Below are positions 36,801 to 51,800 of a DNA stretch of 64,000 bases, piece by piece. The stretch covers positions 7,421,030 to 7,485,029 of the forward strand of contig OX365947.1 in the NCBI GenBank assembly GCA_947247005.1, written 5' to 3'. The position numbers and the translations under genes were made by a program. Each line of letters starts with the position of its first letter. Positions within the stretch are counted from its first letter, which is position 1. Origin of the DNA: Spisula solida (Eukaryota; Mollusca; Bivalvia; Venerida; Mactridae). The notes beneath the pieces are model-generated. The model made no database searches. It saw only the letters and a program-made list of their open reading frames with translations, and had not been told where the DNA came from.

Positions 36801-39800
36801 GATTTCACATGACTGATTGAAGATGAAAGGACTGACGACAGTAAGCTTGTTGTCCTATTGACCTCGCTATCTGAAGTACAAATCTTAAACAAAAACCCAG
36901 ACTATCCATTAGAGAGAACCAATTAATCATGTTTTAATATGCAACTAACATTACAATGAATCAAACTATAATCAATACACAAGAAAACGTCAGTAAATAA
37001 CATCTTAAAATTAGCAAAAAAACACGCGCAGTACCAAACTTTCTCAATGTAACAATGGTATATATGATAGATAGGCAAGAACGATACACATCAATAACAT
37101 ACACAAACAGTATGAACCCGCTGATAAATGACACAGAAATACCGCAACTTTTTTCATCATCAATAAAAACGGCATTTTTTTAAGAATGCGTCATCATTAT
37201 TTATAATTTGCGATTGTTTCGAAAAACAGTTGATTGAGCTGCAATCAACTTAACAATTTAACGGAGATGCAAAAAGCGACAGGATATCGCACGGATCCCA
37301 CCAACGCCTCGCTGATATAAGATCTTACACAGTGACAGGTAAACAATCCAACAATTGATAAACGTGTGTTGATACAAACTTTACGATTTGACATGTCACT
37401 GATTAATTACTGACATTAATTAAAATTCATCAGTATGAACTTGTAAATATTTTTTCTATTTTGATAGAACATAAACGTCAATTTATAGGAGACAAGGTTG
37501 GGAAAATGTCAACATAGTTTGAACGGCCCTTACGTCCTTGTTTCCGAGCAGGATGTGAAGAACGCTTGCATGATGAATCATAGTAAAAACGTAAAATGTT
37601 TCATATTTTGAGTCAAACAATGTAGTGTGTTTTTTTATATTAGATCCGAGTTATTGTCAGAATGTCAATTTTCAGTGAATTTGAATTTTGCCTTGTACTT
37701 TTCCGTATTAAATAAATGAATGCCTGTAAGTATACAGCAGTAATTATAAAATACAAGGTGTAGTCATCGATCCTCTAAGGATGGTGGTCAAAATATTCAA
37801 TCCCACACTCAAATATTGAAACTCAACTCAACAGTTGAGTCGACATTTGAGTTTGAGTTTTGGACTGGAGATCTTTCATTATCCTATGGCCAGTACCAGT
37901 TTCTAAATATATGTTGTGTCATAGCCTGGGAACAAATCTGAAGCCCCTTGCACTAGAAGCAGCCACTCTTTAACTAGGCTTTATAGGGAGGCGGACAATA
38001 ACAAAGTAGTGTAGGAGTTAACTAACCTGCGGAGTCTGTGTATGTAAGGCTTGTGGTCCCTGATATGGTGGTGGCGGAGGATGGTTAACATTGTAGTTAT
38101 TGTTGGCGTTCTCTTGTGGTAAACCATCTCCCATCATAGGAATGTTATCAAACGTTGATACAAACTGAAACATCAACATACGACTCATATATTGTTTGTT
38201 AAGTTCAACACCATTTTTCAGTTACAAAATATGCCGAATCAAACTGAAACATAAATATAACAGGCCCCGATCTCCCGAAGCATCTCAACTTGAGCTAAAT
38301 CACATCTCACATATTGTCGTTCATCTTAGAAGTAATTTCCATGATAGGTTGGACTCAAAATTAGCATCACACATTATTCTGAGTTTATTACAGTTAAATG
38401 TCAAGATTACGAACTTCTGATGTATCTTAAACTTATACTCTGATTTGAGCAAAATCTCAATTAGAGCTGAGATTTCAACTTCAGATGCTTCAGGAGATCG
38501 GGGCCTGGACTCATTTATTGTTTGTTTAGGTTTTATACCATTTCTCAACAATTTTTCAGTTACATATAAAGGTGGCCAATACACCAAACCAGTTTTCATA
38601 GACTGTATCCTAACCTGTACTAACTTGCCAATTCACAAGGAACCAGCAACTTCTCCACATGTGGAGGAAAATCAACATTGTTTTCATGGCAGGGTATGAC
38701 CTGCTGCAGCTCTCAAGTTGGCAGTCAGTAGGTGGAGTTTCCAACAATATGATGTATATAATATGAATGTGGTTTTGTCCCAGTAGATAAACAGAACACA
38801 AGCCAACATTTATCATTTTAATTAGTTTACTATCAGAGTATCAATATTGGTGTGAGTGTGGGGGTAACCTACCTGCTCTGGTGCAGTGTTGACATTGGAC
38901 AGATCTGGTGCAGGCGGTGGAGGTGGCACCCTGGTACCTCCCAGTGGTACCCATTCACCTGAAATCATACAAAGTCTATGGTAAGTCATCAAGTAAAGCA
39001 ACAATAACATAATATTGTAATTGTAGAATACCATATTAGGATGTAGGCTTATGTCCAGAATTAATGCTATTTTTACAACACAAGAGAAGGACTGTAAGCC
39101 ATCAAGGTATTTATAAAGCAACAATAAATATTGTTATACAATCAAATTATTTTTCAACACAGAGTATGACTCCATCCAGCACTGTGATTGGGATTGTGGA
39201 TTTTGAAAGTGATTTAAATTTGACTATCATATCCACACGTTAAAAAGCTTCTGTTTCAACATACAGCATTATTTGAGACAAGGAAGTTTGAGGCATTCAA
39301 ATCAGGCCTTTTTCTAACTTTGGGGATTGGGCCCTTGCCCTGTAATTTTTGGAAAATATTGGTATTTTGGTAACATATAGGGTAAGATATTACAGAGAGC
39401 TGATCTAGTCTTGATTTTTCATGATTTTAGACATCTTATGACGACCCCTGTGAGACCTTATAACAGCCTCTGTCTGTAATTTGTATGATTTTAAACACCT
39501 TGTATTGACATCCTGCGAGACCTTGTTATTGCCCCTACTATATGTAGACTATAAGAATCCATCATGAGCTTCTATGTAGGATAAGGATATCTCACCCGAG
39601 GGGTCGGATTTTAACCAGGGACGAGGCTTGCCGAGTTCCTGGTTAAAATTCCGACCCCAAGGGTGAGATATCCTTATCCTACATCGACTGTCTCATGATG
39701 GATTATTTTTCTCCGACGTAATTTGAGAAAATTGGACCTTCTAACACTATTTAGCTTTCATGGCGTCAACATGACGTCATCATAACGTCATCATAACGTG

Positions 39801-42800
39801 CTGTTTGCCGACGTTCTCATTTAAAACAATCATTTATAATAACGTAAATAAAGCGTACGCTGTTGTGTTATGCTCAAAATATGCTTTTTAAATGGTATAG
39901 AGCCTATTGGCGTTCGTCTTTATTAGCTTTATATCGCCATGAACAAGTAAATCCCGAAACAAAGATCGGAATTAAATCACGCGCTGGTCGCTCATGTAAG
40001 AAAGATGTTGCTAATGGAAGATAGGAGTTTCTTACATGAGCTGAAAACCTATCTTACACCAGTTAAAGTGGGAGAAATGACTGTGAAATCATTTGATAAT
40101 GTTTAATGTTACTGGTGAGTACATGTGCACTGCCAAGGCCAGTTTTATGAAACAACACTCGGACAAACTATAACCATTTAATATTTCCGACACATTTATT
40201 CTCACAGTTCATCAACATTTCACCGCAAACCAGTGACCATGTTTTACACCAAACTGACCTCCAGTGAGTGAGATCATGACTATGCAATAAAGACAACCCC
40301 CTGAGAGGCAAAAACAATGAAGCGTACATGAAATGTATAGTTGAACAAAGTGAGATCTATAAGTGGAGGTAAACCATAAAACACGGAGAGGGGACCTATG
40401 TGATCATTTAAATGTTAATGTATTGTATATAAGATACTAGTACTATATCAGTAAATCTGACAAACTTAAGTCATACAAGCATGATGGACAGCCTGCCTCC
40501 ACTATACTAGATACATACATATACATGACTTGTCGCTATAGTGATGTATGTGAGATGTACATATATTGTCATATACCACAGTATTGTATCCAGGTCATCA
40601 GTGTACCTGTATGTTTAGGTCAGCTGTGATTTATCATCATATTAACCATGGTAACATCAGTTTATGTCACATTAAAGTACTTATGATAGGGCTTGACAAA
40701 AAACGATTCAAACAAGAAAATAGCTCATAATGGGCAGTGTTTCTTTTTGGTGTAAGTTCAGAGTCCAAGTAGTCACTGTGTGACTCATTAAATTGACTTG
40801 AATCATTGTCCGAGTGGGTAAAATCATAAATGAACATATCATACAAGGAATGGTCATGGAAACATAACAGGGCTTACAATTTTTGAAATGCAGCCGAAGG
40901 TTACAGAGAAATCTTAAGTGCAAAGAAATTTGTCAACAGACAGATCATGAAATGGAAAGTGTGAAAGTTAAGATTTCCCAATTATGAATACACAGCCCTT
41001 GCTTACTGTATGGTCAGTAATAACATTGCCTTATGGGATATGTGAAGTCTATCACACTTATACAATACAGCCTATTCAGAGCAACAACCTCTCTATAACA
41101 ACAAAATTTCCCTTAGCCGATATTTACTATAAATTATACCTCTGTAGAGCAAAAACCTAAACAACGGCCAATATTTGCAGCTCCCAAAGGGCGTTGTTTG
41201 TTGTACTGTATATATATATACCACTAGTCACACCTGTAACTATGGGTCTAATGAGTTTCGAAAAGACTTTCTACAACAAAACCATACTGGAATCTTAGGA
41301 AAATTAACCAGAACAGGAACTATCAATGACAAAGACTAGTACTCCATTTTTTACCAGTTGCAAACTCTCGTCAACAAAAACTTTACTGATGGCATCATTA
41401 TAAACAAACCCAGTTGGTCGTTTTTCAACCAAGGTGAGAGAATGGTGACAGACAAGAAAGCCCTCAGTTGACAGCCGTGTCAGATTGTGACAAAAACTGG
41501 TTCAAACTTTAACAACAATGCCACAAAAAACTGTCACATACCTACAAGGTTACATCACATCCTAAATACCTTCACATTTATGAGTCATATGGACCTGTGT
41601 GTGTTTTTACGACACTGATTAGTCAACCAAATGAATACATGTACTCATTTAAAAGATTTGAAGTGTAAGTTTAAAAGTTTAGATAATTTGACAATTTTGT
41701 TGAATTCATTCGAAAATGACACAAAACAGAACATTTGTGAATAAATCTAAAATCATTAACAATAACATATTAACCTAACAAACTTTTATTGGTCTAATTT
41801 GACTAATTTAACAGTTGACTATGTGTCTATATTGTCTATATATAACTTTGGTTTTCTGTAAGTGGGCTGATGTTTAAGCGTCAGGGGTGTAGAAATGTTT
41901 TCATGTAGCCAGTTAATTTTCAAAAGTACGCAGTTGGTTTGAAACCCCATTTAAAGTCACAAAGAAGAAAATGACAAAAAGTAGCCGGCAACTTGCTGAT
42001 GGCAAGCATGTTCATTACAGCCAGTGAATTAAGCCGCCTACTGGCTCATTTCTACACCCCTGAAAAGTTTGTACAGTTTAGATGAACGCATACTACAAAA
42101 TCAAACCTAAATGTCAAATAATGCACAATTCGCTCTTAGAAATTGATCAATATATATTTATAGCCTGTTTTGTTAATCAGTATTCTGCACAAGATCCTTG
42201 ATACTAAATATAAAATTATACTCATAAATAAAGGTCAAATTGTAGCGCAATATGGTAACATGAAGCTGTGCTGCACACTCACACATGACACGGAACATTA
42301 TTAGGAAGACTATAATCATATATCAGTGATAAAACATGATAGCAATGTAGTAATTTGGCATATTTCATAAACAGCAGAGTTCCAGGTATACAGACAGATA
42401 AGCCACTGGATGGGTGATGGAACACAGAGGAGGAATACAAAAAGTATAAGAAAACCTCACATGAAAACCGAAAACCAGAAAACCACACATTCTCATAAGG
42501 CATTTAACTCTGCTTATTTAACCTACGGTACTAGGTTTCATGAAAGTTGGGGAAAATGGGCTAATCTGGGATTCACCAAAACTACTTTGACTGATCAGGA
42601 AATTTTTGGAATTTCCCAAAATGCTGGATAGGGCAATTTCTACCACCGCAAGAAGATCAATAAACCCAGATGCACAACTTCACGTGATATGTGGTACGTT
42701 CAAGTTTATATACATGATAATAAAACTTCCAATATGCAAGCTTGAAGACAAAGCTTATTGTCTCACCTTAAACAACAGGTTTCACAAGATGAAATATTGT

Positions 42801-45800
42801 TTTCCCTTCTTGGAAAACCTAGTTAATAAATATTCACACAGCGCTACATTGTACATGTGCATGGCATAATTGTAAGAGAAACTGCTGGAAGATTTCATTT
42901 CATTATCTGACTATTGTTACAGATAATTGTTTTACATGTTTGCATTCTGCTTCTATAGCAACCAGCATCTTGTGTTCATAGAATAGACCAGATAAATGCA
43001 CCAGATGGGTACCTTCCCTGAGGAGAAAATAATCGCAAGTTTTTCATTAGTGTAAAGTACCTGTTTCACCATCTTGAGTGAAATTATCGTGCAGCCATCT
43101 TTGTTCAGTATCATTTCTTTGTTCTTCCAACTTCGATTGCAATAATTCTTGCTCTTTTTGCTGAAAATTACGCAAAGAAAAAACGATAATTAATTTGTTA
43201 TAATAATGCGAATCTTAATAAGGGACGCAGAGCTTTGAGAATAGCAATACTGGTATTTTCTATGTAATGAGCATTCAGTGTGATGTCTACAGCAACATTT
43301 CTAAATGTTATAACAATGAGAAACAATTCATTAAGAATTCAATGCAAAACAGAAGTCCCCTACTGGTTTGAAGCCCTTTTCAATGTTTCTTTTGCCATAG
43401 CAACCACAATTTTTGTCCGAATCAAAATATATTTAGACATGCATAATCCCCGTATTGCCCCCTATCAACATACCAAGTTTCATAAACCTAGCTGGAAAAC
43501 TGTTTCAGTTATGTCAGGATCCAGATTTTTTGACAGACAGAAGGCAAACCTATAGTCCCCTCCAGTCAAAAACCGGTAGGGGACTAACAATGCAATGAAG
43601 TAGTGATTCCACGATGATCGAGTAGAATCAAATACTCGTCGGCAAGTTCTAAAGTTAGAAATTACCCATCATTAATACGTACAAACTTTGAGAAGATATT
43701 TTCGATTATTTTCCGATTTTAATCATTTACAATCATGTGCTTCAACTTGATAATCGATTATAATTTCAGTCCAATTCTATATCACTATAATGTAGTTCTA
43801 TTAAGCAAAACAGAGTAGGTTGCATTGTTTGCGAGAAAGTCGGAAGTGCCCATAGTAATTCAGTTTTTTCCTGCCAAATTAATTAGGCAATGACCTCTGA
43901 GTTTGATGGTAAAAATTACAGTTGTGTGACACAAGGAATCCAGGTGAGATAGCCTCGACTCTTTGTTTCTTTATCAGTGTACAGAACAGTGCTGATTAAC
44001 TTTAATAGAAAACTTGATTTCTAAAGTTTGTTCATGTAAAACATAATTGTTTGGTCCTGTTTGTATGTCAGCCTGTGTTAGTAGGTATTTATGTCAACAG
44101 AACTAGGTATTAATCTGTAAGCTTAACCGTTTCTTCACCAAACACTTCATTATATTTTGTCAAACATCTAAACATGGTCACACATGCAGGGAGTCAACTG
44201 TTTTATGAGAATATTGTAAAGAATTTACTTAACCCAGTCTGTGAATTTAGGCTTTTAAACTACATGCCCGAATCGGCAAAACTGAATAGTTTTCCTATAA
44301 ACTCTATGCATAATTACTGCAGAAGTTACTTGCCTGAATCAACAATTATTTGTCCCAGACAACCGGACAAGTGCTTACTTAGCAGACTGTTACTATTACT
44401 ATATGAAATTTTCCACTTGTGATAATCATCATTCATAAGATTTTCATTGTGTGATATAGTATTACTATATCATTATCATTATTATGTACGTTATAATTTT
44501 CATTATCTTATTATTATCATCATAAACTTTTATCTTATTACTACTTCATTTAGGCACTAAGGTAGAGAGACATTTAGACCAAAATATTAAAACAAGCTCA
44601 GTTATCCTTGAACTGTCACCTGAGTGACTGTAACAGAATATGTTGTTTTAACCATCGATTTCAGGACTTTAATAGACTAGACAGAATGAGATTAAATGTT
44701 AAAGCAGGGGTCCTACTGAGGAATAATGCTCAATCCTGAAAATAAGGCGAAAGTCTGTTTCGGCTGCTATTAAGTACTCACATCACTACACCAAAAGTCT
44801 GTTTCAAACAATATTCATTTGTTAAAATTCAGTTTATGCAATTTCACATGAACATAACTTTATTTTAAGTACTTTTGGATTTTTTCATCAAATAACTTAA
44901 ATAAATAAATTTTCAGTAGAAACGTTATTTTTTCTAGTGGAGCAAATCTGATTTCAGGATTAACATGGAATTGTAGGATTAACCTGTTTTAGATGGTGAC
45001 ATGTCAGATGAATATGGCCAAGTTTGTGACTACATGTAGATCAGATTGCCAAAGTATGTAAATATTTCAAAGTTTCAAACACATAACAGTGCTGCTCATT
45101 TTTTATCAAAGTTGAGTGACCAGATGATAAATCCCTCTACGTTTTGTATAAAACACAGACATCTCAAATCTCTAAATCTACAAACATGGAGACACACAAT
45201 AAATAGGTCATATATACATGATAAGAGACCATACTCAGGCAAAACTATGATATAATTTAAAATAAGGATATCTAGTTATTTCTATTTTTATCGTAACTTA
45301 TAGATTGTCATTATAATGTATCCAGTTACCCTATAATCATTCTGATATCTATCATTAAAAGGTTAGTTCCAGCGCCCTCACACTACTTTGGGGGAAGGGC
45401 CCGAACCCTTAGAAGGGGGATTTTTTAACTATTAAAGAGAATCTATTTCATAACTTCAATACACTGTTTCATGTTTAAAATGAAAGTTTTAAAATGATAT
45501 AGGAATTTGAAATCAATCATGGGGCAGACCTAGACACTAACTATTTTGGCCACTGGTCCGACAGGGCAAAAACGCCCAATTTATAAATAGGACAGTTACT
45601 GGTCCTTCTGGATTTTCACTGGTCTCGGACCAGCGGACCAGTGTTAGTGTCGAGCCCTGTGAGGGAAACACTTTTCAGGTGGGGGGGACTCACAGAAGCC
45701 TCTGAATGTCTGCTGCAGATTAGACAGATCGAGGGCCTGTCTTTTACAGCCAGTCAAGGGGTATATAACTGTGGATGTTTAAAGCAGGTAGCTGTTAAAT

Positions 45801-48800
45801 ACAGGTTTATTTCATATCAAAATGCTAGTGGTTGTTTAATTCAGGTGACAACCAACACAGGCTTCACTGTAAATGAAAATCACAAATGCAACTGCCTAGT
45901 AATAACCTAAGCTTAATAATTAATTACAAGATTGATTAAATATGAAATGGGAAAACTTAATACTAGTATAGTTGCCATGCTTTCAAACAACTCAAGTTAC
46001 AATACTTTATTTCCCTGTAGGGTAGCCAATAATCACTCAATATAAAATAAACCTCACCATGCAGTTGCTAGCCAAAAGACGCCAAATAATACATGAAACT
46101 ACTTGAAAACATGTACACAATCGAAATCATTTTAAACCTTAAAATTGATTTAAATTTTAAAATTACCTATTATCTAACCTACGAATGCAGCAAATCAATA
46201 TCGTGATAACATTTCATAGAAGTGTTTAAGTTTCTACGCATAAAACAAGCATGTGTGTCAATACGCCTTATTTTAATATGAGCACCTGCGTTCTTAAAAT
46301 GTTTACCCAACAATACCAGCAGTTGTGTTCGTGTTATCCATTATAGGTTATTTACTATAAAGCATGACAGATTTACTAGCCAGCTACATATATTAGGCCG
46401 AACTTAAAATATTCTTGGTTTCCCCATCCCGACCCTAGCAGATTTAGAATGGGTAGGTAGGTAGGGTTAAAATTTTTTTTTGGGACCGTTTCAGTATGAT
46501 AGTTATTGGTTAAGACATACAAATAATGAAATTTAGAATTAACTTTAAGGTGAACACCAACAGTCTTAAATTTAATGGTAAGAAAGAAGTCAGTAAACAA
46601 AAATTAACTTTTTCACTTCCAATTTTTAATAAAATAAATATTATTTCAATTTGGGCAATAAAATATTTTGGGTATGGCCCTTTTTAGTCGGGTAGGTAGG
46701 GGATGGGGAAACAAACAATATTTTATTTTAGGCCTTAACTGAATATTTAGCTGAATAAATATATACTGACACTCTTACATTTACATAATTAATTGTTGTT
46801 AGTATATCATGAGCCAGCAATATATACCAGCATATAAACCATGAGTAGAATATTCGCTATGACACATGACTGTGAACATGTATTTACTCGAGAAAAATCG
46901 TAAACATGAACTTGTAGGATATAAAAAGCTCCTCTTTAATGACCAACATCCCCATGCACATGAGCTTGACCTTTGACATATTAACCCAAACAACAATAAG
47001 AGTCCACTGCAGGTCATGACCATTGACCAATCTCCATACCAAGTTTGATAAAATAAGCAAGAAGTGATACGATTTTAGTCTACGGATGTACATCAGTGAC
47101 ACACTGAATTAATTAACGAGGCAAGTTCCGGTTATCACAAGAAGTCGTACACATTGAATTGTATCTAGCCTCCCAATAAGCAATAAGTCATAAAATTATA
47201 GTCATTGGAAGACAAGTTCCAGGTGCTTTTGGTCACAATCAGTCATACAAGTTAATTTATTTTATTAAGAATTAGCATCCCAAGAAATGATACAGTCATT
47301 ACATTTATACGCTTTTGAGTAAAAGGTTACTAAAAACATTATCAAATTGCCAATTTGGACTTAGTTCAGTTGGAGATCCTAAATTCACAGTCTGACAAAC
47401 TGTTTAATTAATAATTTAATTTACCAGCCTTGTACATTCATAAATGATTTTCAATTACCTAACTTTAACTTATATATACGGAATCAATATAAGAAATCGA
47501 TGGAACAATAAATTCATTCAACAGTAATGATTATCAGCGGGACACATTACCAAACTGAGAGAATAAAAACTCTCATTTTCTGAGGTTCAAAATTCTACCT
47601 ACTGGTATATTTATTCATGTGTTTAAATAAACGTTTTATCAATAACTCGGTATACAAACAGCCACAACCAATGCCAAGAGAGGGTAATGACATTTATTAT
47701 TCGACTATTAATTATCTGTAGATTATTAGTCTCTATTGAATAATAACATGGGAATGAACGTGAGAATAAGTGTCCACCATTGTGTTATATGAACAATATA
47801 CCGGTACATAAAATATAGAATAATTATCTATTTATGGATCAATATGGGTATTGTATTATTACTATACAGTGAGTGTATTAATCATTTAGCATGTAATTAA
47901 TCAATCAGACACACTGACTATATCACGCTGACAATGGATATGGTACCCAGACATTCATTAAAGCAACATGGACATGTATATACATAAACAATTAAACATT
48001 AATGAGAGTTTGTTTGATACATCAGAGCTACAGATAAGCTGCGTATTGGGGTAATTACCCAATTAATTTTCTTAAATATCCAATAGATTTTGAGAGGAGG
48101 GAGTAAGAAAAAGCAATGACAATTTCAAATACCCAAATAGAAAAGGATGTTATGTTATAGTGAAAATAGTACATAAAAGCTTATTTACCCAATGAGTTTT
48201 ATTTAATACCCAATTAAAATTTGTCAAAACCCAATCAAAATTGAAACTCGGGGGGTAAAGTACCCAATATTGTCTAAAACCTTATCTGTAGCTCTGAATA
48301 CATGTTATCTATGAATTGTGTAAGTGTGGTACGCAGCAATTCATTAAAGAAACATGTACTTGCATTCACATCATGGGTACCTCACTGAACATGTGTAGCT
48401 GTTCAGTCATTGTGCATTACTGTGCGCAGAAATTATTTACATACATGTACTCAAATTAATTTGATAATAATAATTTAATGGAAACCCACCCCTAACATAT
48501 ATTACTATAACCCCCAATTCTTCTCAGAAGGTTTCTAATTTTCTATAGTGTCAATAAATCTCAGGCAATGACCTTTTTGGCAACGTAAAATCTGGATTTC
48601 CAGATTGATCCAAAATTTGGACATGTCTGCGACCCTACCAACATGCATCCAACACAATACTTCAAAGAAATGTCAGACTTCACGTGAATGTCAGTCCTGA
48701 CTGACAATTTTATCTTGACTCAGTCTGACAGAAAATTCTGCCGTTTCCAATTAAAGAGGAACATTCAGGAACATTTTACTTAATGGAAATGCTTTAACGA

Positions 48801-51800
48801 AGTATTACATAAGTTACCTTTTGCCTCTCTTTCTGTAGCTCTAGTTCTCGTTCTCTTTCCAACTCCTGTCGTAAGTTTGGATCGAAAACCTCTTTTCCAA
48901 CACCGAGATCTATGTCTTGTCGCCATAGCACCTCGATCAGGTCCAGGTCCTGAAAAATATAACAAATAAACGTTATAACCATTCTCTCAATTCAATATAC
49001 AGTCAAACCTGTCTAAAGCAATCCGTTAAGGGATATATCAAATATTACCGAGCTCAACATTTACAGTTGGAATCGACTCCTAATCTAACTAGAGAAGACT
49101 GCGACGAAGACAATAACTGTTTAAACTCAAAGCAGGCATCTGTTCAATACATGACCCTATTGCCTAACTATCAGCACTACATAGCACCTTGATTCAGTTT
49201 AATACTCCCGTTCAATCAATAGCGGGCATTGATTATCCCCCTTGGCAAAGTGCAACGGACCCCAGATTATTTAATGCTGATCTTAACTAACCCCATATGT
49301 ATTTAATGCTGATCTTAACTAACCCCAGATGTATTTAATGCTGATCTAAGCATACTTAATTTTAGAAAACATGAAATAAATGGATAACCTGAAAAAATCT
49401 GATTATCTATCATTTGATAATGACATGATTCAGTGAGTGGTAGGTGTTCAATCAGGCACTGTGTACATATACAATGTTGCACAGGTGTTCATATACATGT
49501 ATACATCGCACAATTCATGTGCATCAATTATCAAGTTGATGCGACGGCCTTAATTGACTAGATATGAAGATAACATCAATGAAACCTATCACATCGATAC
49601 GTCCTCGACTATAACAGCAACATTACAACCTGAAGTAATGGCAATATTATGGCCATATTAAACCATTATATATACCGTGTCATGCTTTATTATTATTTAT
49701 GTGAGCCAGTTTATTACATAGCGACAGTTCATCCAGTAAACCTAGCCAGTATCAGGGCTCAACACTAACACAGGTCCGCTAGTCCGAGACCAGTGGTTTT
49801 CATGGAGAACCACTAACCCTTGCAATGCAGGTGGTCCCATAGACACCAAATATTTCAAAAAACATTTTTTTTAAATAGGATCTAATCATTTTTAAAGAGA
49901 GCATCCAAACTGATAATGGAAATTGTAGAATGAAATCTCATTAACTATTCAAAATAAAACAAACTGTAGCATTGATAGTAAGAATATAGTTGCACTGTAA
50001 GATGAAAGTAATTTTTTAATTGCTCAATTGTCAGTAGGACCACCAGGAATTCTGTCGGACCAGCATGTTTCTTAAGCTTTATGGAAAATAAGTTAGTGTC
50101 AAGCCCTGAGTATCAGACAAAAGCAGGCCTAGACACTAACTATTTTGGCCACTGGTCCGACAGGACAAAAATGCCCAATTTGTAAATAAGACAGTTACTG
50201 GTCCTCCAGAATTTTCACTGGTCCTTCCGGATTTTCACTGGTCTCGGACCAGTGGACCAGTGTTAGTGTCGAGCCCTGAAAAGACGACACATCTATCTAT
50301 TTGAAACTAATTTCTTTAAGAACATTTACCCCAGATATCCAAGAGTGACATGTTCGCAAGTTAAGATTGTATTACTAGTATACACAGAGTGTATAAACGA
50401 TTCAACTTCTTGTTATCGAAAGAAGTCGTACAGATTGAATTGTACTTAAAGTCTTCCAATACAGTAACCAGAAGTTACAGGTGCTTTTGCTCTAATTAAG
50501 TCATACAAGTTGAATTGCATAGTCTTCCAATAAGTCATACAGTGACCGGAAATTACAGGTACTTTTGTTCGCAATTAGTCATACAATTTGGTTTATATTG
50601 CATGTCGCAAGAAATGATACAGTGATTAGGTTTATACCCCGAGATACAGATAACATTCTTTTGTTTTAACACTTTACTCCAGATTCCCCTAAAGTTGAAC
50701 ACAATCTTCATACCCATTTAATATTGGAAAATAATTTGGATACGAGCTGACGCCACAAATACATCTGCGCCGGAATCTGGTAAATGTGTTGAAATGCATC
50801 TGCCTAGAGAAAGGGTAGTTGTGTCAAAATGCGCATCCATGAAGTCTAGGTGGTAAAATACAAAGCCAAGAGATGCATTGTACAAAACAGCAGGTGGCTC
50901 AACTTCATGCTTATAGTCTTACATTGAAATTTTAAGGCATTTTTCAGATTAAAGACTTCAGCTTTCAAACGATGTGTTTTTCTTACATGATGAATACCTG
51001 AAAACAGCCTTGGGTGTAGATAATTTCTTCATACAGGTTTATACGACCTGAAACGTGAAACTCAACGATTGCTATCTATTTCGTATGAAGTATAGAAAAC
51101 CCACTCAAAAGTTATGAAACAGAACACGGCCACATTAACCCAATGTTGCAACTATCCGCGAAATTACTTTTCCCCAAATATCAAATGAATCATTTTAACC
51201 CAGTCACACATCAGTAACGACATGTATTGAAGGTGCTCGACATTTACAAATGTAAATTTTATACCTAAGTCGGTGTTCAATTTTGTATTAGGTCACATGG
51301 GTAGGGTGTGCTATCCTACTTTTATACATACAAAACCGCATTGTTAAAGTAAAAGCTTTATTTGAAGAGCTCTATACGCACACATGAATTCGGGCAAGGT
51401 TTTTCAAGTTGAAATTTGCCGCAGGCGAAAATAAATTGAACAACGAAAATAAAAAGCTATCAACATTATTTTGAATAGTTTTGTGAAAATATAAGGACAC
51501 TAAGATAGGATTACCCATGGATTATTACCACTTCTGTAAATGTTTAAACCCTTAAATACCAGGTCAACTCAAGGTTAACTAGCGATATATATGAAAAGGT
51601 TTTACCGCCAACCAAACATATGTAACAAAGTTTGAATTTGTACTTAATACACACCTGTGCAAGTTTTTGTTAGAAATTAAGAGTTTAAAGATTTTGTTTC
51701 AGTGAAAGTATTACCATTGATGTGAGAAAGGAAACTAACCTACTAAATACTTCAAGACCTACACAATGTCTTATATATCACACCTATATACAAAGTTACG

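Larger units (their letters stand above)
38959..43060 (-). other. Intron 3
   Basis: 4.1 kb holding MITEs at 39556-39704, 41066-41210 and 41882-42062, otherwise AT-rich DNA without exons I can support. Confidence 0.85.
43161..48817 (-). other. Intron 2
   Basis: 5.7 kb with a mollusc-type dispersed repeat (43354-43585), a 5-bp-TSD MITE (45525-45659), a long-TIR MITE (46395-46735), a MITE at 48023-48296, and a repeat block about 46930-47260 that is partly repeated at 50.40-50.60 kb. No further exon is supported. Confidence 0.85.

Noticed and set aside
43280..43555. 91-codon plus-strand open frame
   Set aside because: It lies in a dispersed repeat with inverted ends inside intron 2.
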